NCBI GenBank assembly: GCA_947461155.1
Contig: CANHKE010000081.1
Location: 1 to 6,411 of the forward strand
DNA from: Cytophagaceae bacterium
Lineage (GTDB): Bacteria; Bacteroidota; Bacteroidia; Cytophagales; Spirosomataceae
Reading direction: 5' to 3'
Length of the DNA: 6,411 nt
The notes under the pieces were generated by a model. That model had not been told where the DNA came from and did no database searches. It saw nothing but the letters and a program-made list of their open reading frames with translations. The translations under genes and the position numbers were made by a program. Numbering within the stretch: the first letter of the stretch is position 1; each line of letters opens with the position of its first letter. This document shows, in pieces, positions 1 through 5,182 of the stretch.

Positions 1-98
1 TTCTTACCACTCACCTCTTACTTCTTACTTCTTACTTCTTACTTCTTACTTCTTACTTCTTACTTCTTACTTCTTACTTCTTACTTCTTACTTCTTAT
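1..98. repeat. Tandem heptanucleotide array, unit TTCTTAC (GTAAGAA on minus strand)
   Basis: Fourteen consecutive 7-bp units can be read from base 1. Unit 1 and the ten units from 22 to 91 are perfect TTCTTAC. Unit 8-14 (CACTCAC) has three mismatches, unit 15-21 (CTCTTAC) one, and the last unit 92-98 (TTCTTAT) one. The array touches the window edge and may continue to the left. The plus strand of the array has no G, so a transcript running off the minus-strand gene would carry an unstructured purine-rich GUAAGAA tail. The stop codon of that gene (TAA, complement of 95-97) lies inside the last unit. Each unit has TAA on the minus strand, and because 7 is not a multiple of 3 all three minus-strand frames are closed within 21 bp. 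Function unknown. Confidence 0.95.
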
Positions 99-1036
99 TT
101 AACTTCAAACCCCCCTTTACCCACAACAAATCCTTCTGAAATTAATTCAACTTCATATTTGCCTGGTTTGTAAGCAACACCCCCACGTGGGTAGGTAACG
201 CTTACTTCTTGATTGTCATTTGTATACGTAATCACCTGCTTCGTTGTGTAAGGTGTCTCTTTTCCGTTCAAATTGATTTTACCTGAACCGATTGACTCAT
301 CCGACAAGGTTGCTCCTTCTGCATCCAATACGCGAACGAAAATGGTTTTGTTCTCCAACTTCGTGATAGGGTTTGTGGCTAATGTGAAAACAACCTTTAA
401 TTTGTCAATTTTCTTACCATTCAAACGAGAACGCTCCGTCTCTTTTCCTTTGGCATTAACAGCTAATACACGAATGTTTTGCGCTTTCAAAGCAGCAGCG
501 ATGCTAACTTTGCGGGCTAACTCCTTGTTCTTCGCAGCCACATCAGAAAGTGTATCCGAAAGCGATTTGTTTTGGTTTTTCAAACCAGAATTCTCTGTGT
601 TTAAGCTGGTGTTTTGCGTCGTCAATACTTGGTTGTTCTCGGTCAAAATCCCATTTTGTTTCTTCAATTCAACGATTTCGCCGTCTTTTTGAGTCAACAC
701 CAAATTATATTCTTTGATTTTAGCTTCATACGATGCGATAGCTGCATGATTTGTGCTTTTTAACGAGGCTTTGTCTTGTTCTAATTGAACTTTTAAAGCT
801 TCTAAATCCGCAACCTGACCACCTAAGGCCTTAATTTCGGCAATTTTGCTATCTAATTGTGTGGAGATTGAATCCAATTGCGTGCGCGTATTCGCTAACT
901 CCGTTGCTTTTTCTTCGATTGTTGTAGCTTGTTCATTTGACAACTGATTTGAACGGAAGTATAATACTCCCAAAACGGCTGTCAAAACAGCTAAAACGAT
1001 GAGGGCAATTTTAGACGAATTGTTATTTGATTCCAT
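95..1036 (-). CDS. Membrane-anchored coiled-coil protein with C-terminal beta-rich domain
   Basis: A 313-residue protein of unknown function. Residues 10-27 are a hydrophobic helix after a short polar N-terminus (MESNNNSSK), which suggests a signal anchor with the rest outside the inner membrane; the opposite topology is not excluded. Residues about 30-175 are a long coiled coil rich in Q, N, K, E and L. From 124 to 173 a Leu or Val falls every seventh residue (124, 131, 138, 145, 152, 159, V166, 173), and Asn sits four residues after most of them (128, 135, 142, 149, 156, 170). Residues about 185-313 look beta-rich and end in a segment with the pattern YxPGKYEVELxxEGFxVGKGxFEVK. Such proteins are often misnamed SMC-like, but no ATPase motif is present. 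The start follows an A/T-rich leader without Shine-Dalgarno. The gene is divergent from nadB, and its stop codon lies in the heptanucleotide array. A role as envelope scaffold or tether is only a guess. Confidence 0.85.
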   Translation of the reverse strand: MESNNNSSKIALIVLAVLTAVLGVLYFRSNQLSNEQATTIEEKATELANTRTQLDSISTQLDSKIAEIKALGGQVADLEALKVQLEQDKASLKSTNHAAIASYEAKIKEYNLVLTQKDGEIVELKKQNGILTENNQVLTTQNTSLNTENSGLKNQNKSLSDTLSDVAAKNKELARKVSIAAALKAQNIRVLAVNAKGKETERSRLNGKKIDKLKVVFTLATNPITKLENKTIFVRVLDAEGATLSDESIGSGKINLNGKETPYTTKQVITYTNDNQEVSVTYPRGGVAYKPGKYEVELISEGFVVGKGGFEVK

Positions 1037-1079
1037 TGAATTATATATGATTTAAAAGGGTTTACTGTTTATTTGTCGG

Positions 1080-1110
1080 CAAAATTACAATAAATAATCT
1101 ACATTTCATT
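1080..1110 (-). promoter_or_regulatory. Candidate promoter of the coiled-coil gene
   Basis: On the minus strand TAATTTTG (complement of 1080-1087) matches the Bacteroidota -7 consensus TAnnTTTG exactly. The position 19 bp upstream holds AATG (complement of 1107-1110), only a half match to the -33 TTTG. The box ends 43 bases before the ATG, leaving a leader of roughly 35-40 nt. It overlaps the candidate nadB promoter on the other strand. Confidence 0.45.
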
Positions 1111-1135
1111 TCTACGGCAGTTTTTGGTTACTTTG
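1104..1135 (+). promoter_or_regulatory. Candidate nadB promoter
   Basis: TTTC (1104-1107), 20 bp, then TTACTTTG (1128-1135). Each element differs by one base from the Bacteroidota consensus TTTG / TAnnTTTG, and the spacing is normal. The -7 box ends 18 bases before the nadB ATG, so the leader would be only about 12-14 nt. No Shine-Dalgarno follows, as is usual in this phylum. Confidence 0.45.
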
Positions 1136-1143
1136 CAGAACTA

Positions 1144-1167
1144 ATGAGCGCTTATGCCTACGTATGA
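1144..1167 (+). other. Possible 7-codon upstream frame overlapping the nadB start
   Basis: ATG at 1144 opens a frame reading MSAYAYV and stopping at TGA 1165-1167, out of frame with nadB and overlapping its ATG at 1154. It would begin within a few bases of the inferred transcription start. Nothing shows that it is translated; it may be chance. Confidence 0.15.
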
Positions 1168-2731
1168 TTTTATTGTAATTGGGTCTGGAATTGCGGGTTT
1201 ATCCTACACGGTAAAAGTCGCACAGCATTTTGAGGATTTACAAATCCCTGTCAAAATCGCCCTCATTACCAAAACAATTGCCGAAGAAACCAATACCAAA
1301 TACGCCCAAGGTGGAATCGCCGCCGTTTGGGATAGTGATGATTCCTTTGCCAAACACATTCAAGATACACTCGTTGCCGGAGATTTTATTTCCGATCCTG
1401 AAGTCGTGGAAATGGTCGTGCGCGAAGCCCCAGAACGCCTCCGGGAACTGATTGCCTATGGGACCGACTTTGACCGCAAGGCTGATGGAACGTTTGATTT
1501 GGTGAAAGAAGGGGGGCATTCCGACAAGCGTATTTTACATTATAAGGATTCGACCGGAAACGAGATTGAGCGCGCGCTTTTGGCCAAAGTTAAGTCCTTT
1601 AAATCGGTCGATTTTTTTACGCATTACTTTGCGGTCGACTTAATTACCCAACATCATTTAGGGGAGAAGGTAACGAAAGACACACCAAACAAACAATGTT
1701 ACGGGGTCTATGTCTTGAATAAAAAAACCCAACACGTAGAAACGTTTTTAGGTAAAACGACGCTCTTGGCAACTGGGGGAATTGGTCAGGTCTATCAATC
1801 AACGACCAACCCGACCATCGCCACGGGGGATGGAATCGCGATGGCCTATCGCGCCAAAGGTTTCGTGGAAGGCATGGAGTTTATTCAATTTCACCCGACG
1901 GCGTTGTACAACCCAGGCCATAAACCATCCTTTCTAATTTCAGAAGCCGTCCGCGGACATGGAGGAATTTTGAAAAATCAAGATGGTTCGACGTTCATGG
2001 AGCGTTACGATGACCGACTATCCTTAGCGCCTCGGGATGTTGTCGCACGTGCTATCGATTCCGAAATGAAAAAACACGGGACGGATCATGTGTATTTAGA
2101 CACGCGCCACATTCCCAAAGAAGAAATCTTGCAGCATTTCCCGATGATTTATGCACATTGCTTAGATGAATTGGGGATAGATATGGCGACCGAAATGATT
2201 CCGGTGGTTCCGGCCCAACATTACCTTTGTGGAGGAATTATCGTGGACCATTACGGCCAATCCAATATTGAAAATCTTTACGCAGCCGGCGAATGTTCGC
2301 ATACGGGTTTGCATGGGGCTAACCGACTCGCCTCCAATTCGCTCTTAGAAGCGATTGTGTATGCGCATAATGCCTTTGAAAAATCAGTTAGCCAATTCGG
2401 AACCCAAGTGATGCCGAGCGGTATTCCTGATTGGAATGATGAGGGGACTCGTCATCCGGAAGAACTTGTGTTAGTCACTGAAATGGCGCGCGAATTGGAA
2501 TCGATTATGTCGAACTATGTGGGAATTGTGCGCACAGACCGCCGATTAAAGCGTGCCTACGATCGCTTGGAATTGATCTACCTAGAACACGAGGAGCTGT
2601 ACAAACAGTCCCGAATTACGGTTCCGCTTTGCGAATTACGGAATATGATCAACGTGGCTTATCTGATCATTAAACATGCGCGGGCGCAGCGGTCAAACAA
2701 AGGACTTCACTACAACATTGATTTGAATTAA
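1154..2731 (+). CDS. nadB: L-aspartate oxidase
   Basis: Cytosolic FAD enzyme that oxidises L-aspartate to iminoaspartate, which NadA condenses with dihydroxyacetone phosphate to give quinolinate for NAD synthesis. The product has 525 residues, near the E. coli length of 540, and is complete. Visible motifs of the fumarate reductase/aspartate oxidase flavoprotein family are: dinucleotide-binding GSGIAG at 10-15; AQGGIAA at 51-57; KEGGHS (E119, H122) with RILH at 126-129, as expected for NadB rather than fumarate reductase; ATGGIGQVY at 206-214; FHPTALY with H247; SEAVRGHGG at 263-271; APRDVVARA with R294, the likely catalytic Arg; QHYLCGG with H356; and the FAD-binding stretch from AAGECSHTGLHGANR (R391) to SNSLLEA. 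The C-terminal helical domain spans about 430-525. The start is ATG, 18 bp after a promoter-like box. nadA and nadC are not in the window. It converges on the kinase gene with 11 bp between them. Confidence 0.97.
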   Translation: MPTYDFIVIGSGIAGLSYTVKVAQHFEDLQIPVKIALITKTIAEETNTKYAQGGIAAVWDSDDSFAKHIQDTLVAGDFISDPEVVEMVVREAPERLRELIAYGTDFDRKADGTFDLVKEGGHSDKRILHYKDSTGNEIERALLAKVKSFKSVDFFTHYFAVDLITQHHLGEKVTKDTPNKQCYGVYVLNKKTQHVETFLGKTTLLATGGIGQVYQSTTNPTIATGDGIAMAYRAKGFVEGMEFIQFHPTALYNPGHKPSFLISEAVRGHGGILKNQDGSTFMERYDDRLSLAPRDVVARAIDSEMKKHGTDHVYLDTRHIPKEEILQHFPMIYAHCLDELGIDMATEMIPVVPAQHYLCGGIIVDHYGQSNIENLYAAGECSHTGLHGANRLASNSLLEAIVYAHNAFEKSVSQFGTQVMPSGIPDWNDEGTRHPEELVLVTEMARELESIMSNYVGIVRTDRRLKRAYDRLELIYLEHEELYKQSRITVPLCELRNMINVAYLIIKHARAQRSNKGLHYNIDLN

Positions 2732-2733
2732 GG

Positions 2734-2747
2734 GGTAAGGGATTACC
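2734..2747. terminator. Small symmetric hairpin between convergent genes
   Basis: GGTAA-GGGA-TTACC is a perfect 5-bp stem with a 4-base loop in the 11-bp convergent gap; it extends into the kinase stop codon (TAA, complement of 2743-2745). It is too short and lacks a U-run, so it is at best a weak bidirectional terminator. TAAGGGG at 2729-2735 and TAAGGGA at 2736-2742 also read as two heptamers, the first containing the nadB stop. Confidence 0.2.
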
Positions 2748-3363
2748 GTCCGCGAAGGAAGTGAACGATCACTTCAAGTCCCTTTTCGAAATGGTCATTA
2801 TTGGGAATAACGATATCACAAGCACGTTTGTGTGGGCGGATATATTCTTCATACGTAGGTTTTACGTGGTATTTCCAGCGATACATCACATCTTGTAAAT
2901 CATATCCGCGCTCCTCATTATCGCGTTTGATTCGTCGCTCTAATTTGATTTTATCTTTGGCGTCGATGAAAATTTTCAAATCAAGTAGCTTGGCTACATC
3001 GGGAAAATGAAAAACAAAAATGCCCTCTACGACTAAAATTTTACGGGGATAAAAGTGCAGCATGTCGGGCACCTTCGTTGAATTATTGAAGGTATATTCC
3101 GCACGCGACACGACTTCGCCAGCACGTAATTTTTCAATATCAGCGGCAAAAGCCTGGTCATCGATAGCGCCAGGTAGATCAAAATTCTCAATACCGTTTT
3201 GGTCTTTAGTTTGTTGCTCGATCGGGCGGTAGTAATTATCCTGCGACAATAAACAGATCTCATCTGCAGGAAATTGTTCCATCAAACGCTTTAAAAATAA
3301 CGTTTTTCCCGAGGCGCTACCGCCTGTAATTCCGATAATGTATGGTTTGTCGATGCTGCTCAT
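2743..3363 (-). CDS. udk: Uridine kinase family P-loop nucleoside kinase
   Basis: Likely phosphorylates uridine and cytidine to UMP and CMP with ATP or GTP in the cytosolic pyrimidine salvage pathway. The product has 206 residues, the usual length for the family. Visible features are: Walker A GGSASGKT at 14-21; SQDNYYRP at 40-47, the conserved D-x-Y-Y loop with D42; NFDLPGAID at 60-68; YTFNNSTK at 90-97; VVEGIFVF at 111-118, the EG strand before the lid; and the RRIKRDNEERG lid region, rich in Arg. One deviation is visible: canonical family members have NFDHP followed by xAFD, while here the His is Leu and the Phe is Ile (L63, I67). Specificity could therefore differ, and a related phosphoribulokinase/uridine kinase paralogue is possible. 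It lies 41 bp downstream of the methyltransferase gene on the same strand and may be co-transcribed or use its own promoter. Confidence 0.88.
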   Translation of the reverse strand: MSSIDKPYIIGITGGSASGKTLFLKRLMEQFPADEICLLSQDNYYRPIEQQTKDQNGIENFDLPGAIDDQAFAADIEKLRAGEVVSRAEYTFNNSTKVPDMLHFYPRKILVVEGIFVFHFPDVAKLLDLKIFIDAKDKIKLERRIKRDNEERGYDLQDVMYRWKYHVKPTYEEYIRPHKRACDIVIPNNDHFEKGLEVIVHFLRGR

Positions 3364-3370
3364 GAAGGTG

Positions 3371-3402
3371 CAAATTTGCGAAAAGCATCGCTAGGAATCA
3401 AG
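3371..3402 (-). promoter_or_regulatory. Candidate promoter and palindrome upstream of the kinase gene
   Basis: On the minus strand CTTG (complement of 3399-3402), 20 bp, then CAAATTTG (3371-3378). Each element is one base away from the TTTG / TAnnTTTG consensus. The -7-like box sits in the perfect 10-bp palindrome GCAAATTTGC (3370-3379), 7 bases before the ATG. It could be a promoter, a small operator, or chance. Confidence 0.3.
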
Positions 3403-3404
3403 CC

Positions 3405-3932
3405 TCATCGGCTGAATTTTATGTAGTCGGCCTCTTCATCTTTCGATCCCTGATACTCCACATGTAAGTCGGATAAAGCAAATAAGGCAATAATTTCGGA
3501 TCGTGTAAACAAGCGTTTGCCGCATCCTTCATGCACGCCCCCAGTCAAAATTTCTTCTACAATCACACAGCCATCCACCTTTAAAACACGGTCTATTTCA
3601 GCCAGAACTGCTGTTAAATCATCCAATTCATGTAATGAATTTAACAGCCAAATTTGATCAGCTGTCTCGTTGGCCAGTGGAATATCTGCGGCATCTGCAT
3701 GTATAATTTGCACGGGAGTCACCGCTTTTTTGTCGTATTGATCTTCGAAATAGCTTATCGCCTCTTGCAAATCAGGCCAATTCAAAACGTCTTTATTCTG
3801 ATCTAATAAGATTAACTCGCCGGCTTCGTTTTCGATGGTTTGCTTTATTTCCCACCAAGCGGCTCCGCAACCCAGGGATAAGATACAATCGGTGGTGGAC
3901 CAGTTGCCAACTTCGAATAACGTTTTCTTCAT
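3405..3932 (-). CDS. Class I SAM-dependent methyltransferase, substrate unknown
   Basis: A 175-residue protein with a Rossmann-type methyltransferase core. Counting from the ATG at 3932: motif I LSLGCG at 18-23 (SAM-binding glycine loop); strand 2 ends in the acidic D44 of LILLDQN, expected to hold the ribose hydroxyls; IIHADAADIPL at 76-86 supplies the adenine-contacting acidic motif (D80, D83); IWLLNSLHEL at 94-103 is motif IV; and VLKVDGCVIVEE is the usual post-motif strand. The C-terminal part is short, ending soon after a GCGKRLFTRSEI segment, so there is little room for a substrate domain. The frame stays open to a TTG at 3947, but ATG 3932 is preferred because MKKTLFEVGNW runs directly into the fold. 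It is divergent from the carbonic anhydrase operon and upstream of the kinase. The family covers proteins, RNA, lipids and small molecules, and nothing here decides between them. Confidence 0.85.
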   Translation of the reverse strand: MKKTLFEVGNWSTTDCILSLGCGAAWWEIKQTIENEAGELILLDQNKDVLNWPDLQEAISYFEDQYDKKAVTPVQIIHADAADIPLANETADQIWLLNSLHELDDLTAVLAEIDRVLKVDGCVIVEEILTGGVHEGCGKRLFTRSEIIALFALSDLHVEYQGSKDEEADYIKFSR

Positions 3933-3954
3933 GTAGCAAATTATCAAAATGGTT

Positions 3955-3962
3955 TATCTTTG
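3955..3962 (+). promoter_or_regulatory. Candidate -7 promoter box of the carbonic anhydrase operon
   Basis: TATCTTTG matches TAnnTTTG exactly and ends 16 bases before ATG 3979, leaving a short A-rich leader. No clear -33 TTTG is seen about 20 bp upstream. The box lies downstream of the in-frame ATG at 3949, which argues against that codon as the start. Confidence 0.5.
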
Positions 3963-3978
3963 GCAAAAAAAGAATCGA

Positions 3979-4467
3979 ATGGCTATTTTTATTGCACCCA
4001 CAGCGAGCGTCATGGGACGCGTGACCATCGGAAAAGATGTATCGATTTGGTACGGCGCCGTTATTCGTGGCGACGTGGAAGAAATTCACTTGGGCGACGG
4101 CTGTAACATTCAAGATAATGCGGTTTTGCATGCGGATGAAGGCGATAAAACGATCATTGGTGCGCGTGTGACCGTTGGGCATTCCGCGATTGTTCACGGG
4201 GCGGAAATCGGCGAAGGCTCTTTAGTGGGCATGCATGCTACGGTTTTAAATCGGGCCAAAGTGGGCAAATGCTGCCTCATCGGCGCCCATGCCTTAGTCA
4301 CGGCTGGAATGGAAATCCCTGATTATTCTTTGGTACTTGGTTCTCCAGCGAAGGTCGTAAAAACCTTAAGCGAAGCGCAAATCGAATCCCTCAAACACGG
4401 GGCTGATCATTACATCAAGATGGGCGCCAAACATGCAGCCGGTGAATTTCCGTTAATCAAGTCATGA
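3979..4467 (+). CDS. Gamma-carbonic anhydrase family (CamH/YrdA/PaaY-type) left-handed beta-helix protein
   Basis: A 162-residue trimeric left-handed beta-helix protein with hexapeptide repeats such as VTIGKD, VEIHLG-type turns, AEIGEG and AKVGKC. Members hydrate CO2 or act on CoA thioesters; many are uncharacterised. From the ATG at 3979: IRGD gives the conserved R30 and D32, NIQDN gives Q45 and D46, and the likely metal ligands are H51 (VLH), H68 (GHS) and H73 (VHG), with the five-residue His spacing typical of the family. LGSPAKVVK at 120-128 is the standard end of the helix, followed by a C-terminal alpha helix. The long N-terminal and acidic-loop inserts of the archaeal Cam enzyme are absent, so this is the compact CamH/YrdA class and activity is not assured. 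An upstream in-frame ATG at 3949 would add ten residues but lies before the promoter box. It overlaps the next gene by 4 bp (ATGA). Confidence 0.92.
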   Translation: MAIFIAPTASVMGRVTIGKDVSIWYGAVIRGDVEEIHLGDGCNIQDNAVLHADEGDKTIIGARVTVGHSAIVHGAEIGEGSLVGMHATVLNRAKVGKCCLIGAHALVTAGMEIPDYSLVLGSPAKVVKTLSEAQIESLKHGADHYIKMGAKHAAGEFPLIKS

Positions 4468-4910
4468 TTGAACTAACCCTCATCCGACATGCCCATGCGG
4501 GACCCTATACAAGTCCTGATGAAGCCCGAAAACTTTCCGAACGAGGTAAGGAAGAAGCCTTGATTTTAGCAGAAAAGCTTAGCAGGCGCGCTATGCCCAA
4601 AGGAATTTGGCTTGTTTCAAATGCGGTTCGCACACGCGAAACGTTTGAGGTACTCTCGAATGAAAATGGGGTCTTTTCGGACTTTTGGTATCATGCCAGT
4701 GGTCCCGATTACTTACAGGAAATTATTTCCCAAACTTCCCGCGTCATTTACTTAGTTGCTCATAACCCATCGATTTCTTACCTCGCTTCCTATTTTTTAG
4801 GCGAAACACGAAACATGGAAACCGCAAATTGTGTTCATTTGCAGTGGCCCACGTTCAGTTCTTGGGATGAAGTCACAAAGGGTAGTGCTATTTTAACTTT
4901 TGAAGCGTAA
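4464..4910 (+). CDS. sixA: SixA-type phosphohistidine phosphatase (histidine phosphatase superfamily)
   Basis: A 148-residue single-domain protein of the branch-1 histidine phosphatase superfamily, close to the SixA length of about 160. The N-terminal catalytic motif LIRHAHA at 6-12 has R8 and the phosphate-accepting H9. LSERGKEEA at 24-32 is the typical helix after it, SNAVRTRET at 52-60 carries the second phosphate-pocket Arg (R56), and LVAHNPSISYL at 97-107 carries the second catalytic His (H100). SixA in E. coli removes phosphate from His of HPt domains or of the nitrogen PTS phosphocarrier; the target here is unknown and no sensor kinase lies nearby. Its ATG overlaps the carbonic anhydrase stop, implying translational coupling. 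A general small phosphatase is an alternative. Confidence 0.88.
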   Translation: MIELTLIRHAHAGPYTSPDEARKLSERGKEEALILAEKLSRRAMPKGIWLVSNAVRTRETFEVLSNENGVFSDFWYHASGPDYLQEIISQTSRVIYLVAHNPSISYLASYFLGETRNMETANCVHLQWPTFSSWDEVTKGSAILTFEA

Positions 4911-4919
4911 CGTTACATC

Positions 4920-5045
4920 ATGAAAAACCAACAAATATTTCGCTGGGTCATTATTATTTTCACGCTCATCATGATCGGATTAGCCATCGATATGGCACGT
5001 AATACGACTGCGCCGTGGAACAAAAAGAAAGTCATCAGTCGCTAG
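4920..5045 (+). CDS. 41-residue single-pass membrane protein
   Basis: ATG at 4920, 9 bp after the sixA stop, opens a 41-codon frame ending at TAG 5043-5045. Residues 9-23 are strongly hydrophobic (W, V, I, F, L, M) and flanked by K2/R8 and by D24, R27 and a basic tail with three Lys at 35-37. The segment DMARNTTAPW (24-33) looks like a conserved juxtamembrane motif, but I do not recognise a named family. Position and spacing make it the third gene of the carbonic anhydrase-sixA operon. Its last codons (VISR and the stop) overlap a heptanucleotide array, so the C-terminus may have been created or replaced by the repeat. Support rests on an ideal membrane helix and on operon spacing. Confidence 0.65.
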   Translation: MKNQQIFRWVIIIFTLIMIGLAIDMARNTTAPWNKKKVISR

Positions 5046-5086
5046 TGGTCAGTCGTCAGTCAAGAGTCATTTGTCTGAAGTAATAA
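5031..5086. repeat. Degenerate heptanucleotide array, phase GTCnnnn
   Basis: Eight units start with GT every 7 bp: GTCATCA, GTCGCTA, GTGGTCA, GTCGTCA, GTCAAGA, GTCATTT, GTCTGAA, GTAATAA. The first two lie inside the 3' end of the 41-codon gene and contain most of its stop codon; the final G of TAG opens the third unit. Units diverge toward the right. The following 5087-5105 is A/T-rich, with the palindrome TATGCATA at 5096-5103, and separates it from the next array. Confidence 0.75.
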
Positions 5087-5105
5087 AAATTATCCTATGC
5101 ATAAC

Positions 5106-5182
5106 GTCCAGCGTCTAACGTCTAACGTCCAGCGTCTAACGTCCAGCGTCTGACGTCTAGCGTCTAAAGTCCAGCGTCTAAA
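5106..5182. repeat. Heptanucleotide array, alternating GTCCAGC and GTCTAAC-like units
   Basis: Eleven units in perfect 7-bp phase: GTCCAGC occurs at 5106, 5127, 5141 and 5169; GTCTAAC at 5113, 5120 and 5134; variants GTCTGAC at 5148, GTCTAGC at 5155, and GTCTAAA at 5162 and 5176. Units fall into two types, GTCCAGC and GTCTRRN, partly alternating, so duplication of 14-bp blocks is likely. The stop codon of the DinB-type gene (TAG, complement of 5178-5180) lies inside the last unit. Both strands have stop codons in several units. Confidence 0.93.

Noticed and set aside
1..98. CRISPR array
   Set aside because: Units are 7 bp, directly tandem without spacers, and no cas gene is present.
182..191. 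Palindrome CCCACGTGGG as an operator
   Set aside because: It lies inside a coding region far from any promoter and encodes ordinary residues (YPRGG).
273..692. 139-codon open frame on the plus strand
   Set aside because: Antisense to the coiled-coil gene; composition is that of a complement of coding sequence (rich in F and S) and has no promoter.
1511..1516. G6 run in nadB as a phase-variation tract
   Set aside because: Six bases is short, it encodes the conserved EGGH motif, and housekeeping genes are unlikely phase-variable loci.
1238..1519. Minus-strand frame within nadB
   Set aside because: Shadow of the nadB coding frame, with no independent start context.
3949..3978. Earlier ATG start for the carbonic anhydrase
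   Set aside because: It lies upstream of the exact TAnnTTTG box, and the family N-terminus begins at MAIFIAPTASV.
3793..4197. 134-codon minus-strand frame across the divergent spacer
   Set aside because: It overlaps two well-supported genes on both sides, spans their promoters, and has no domain-like pattern.
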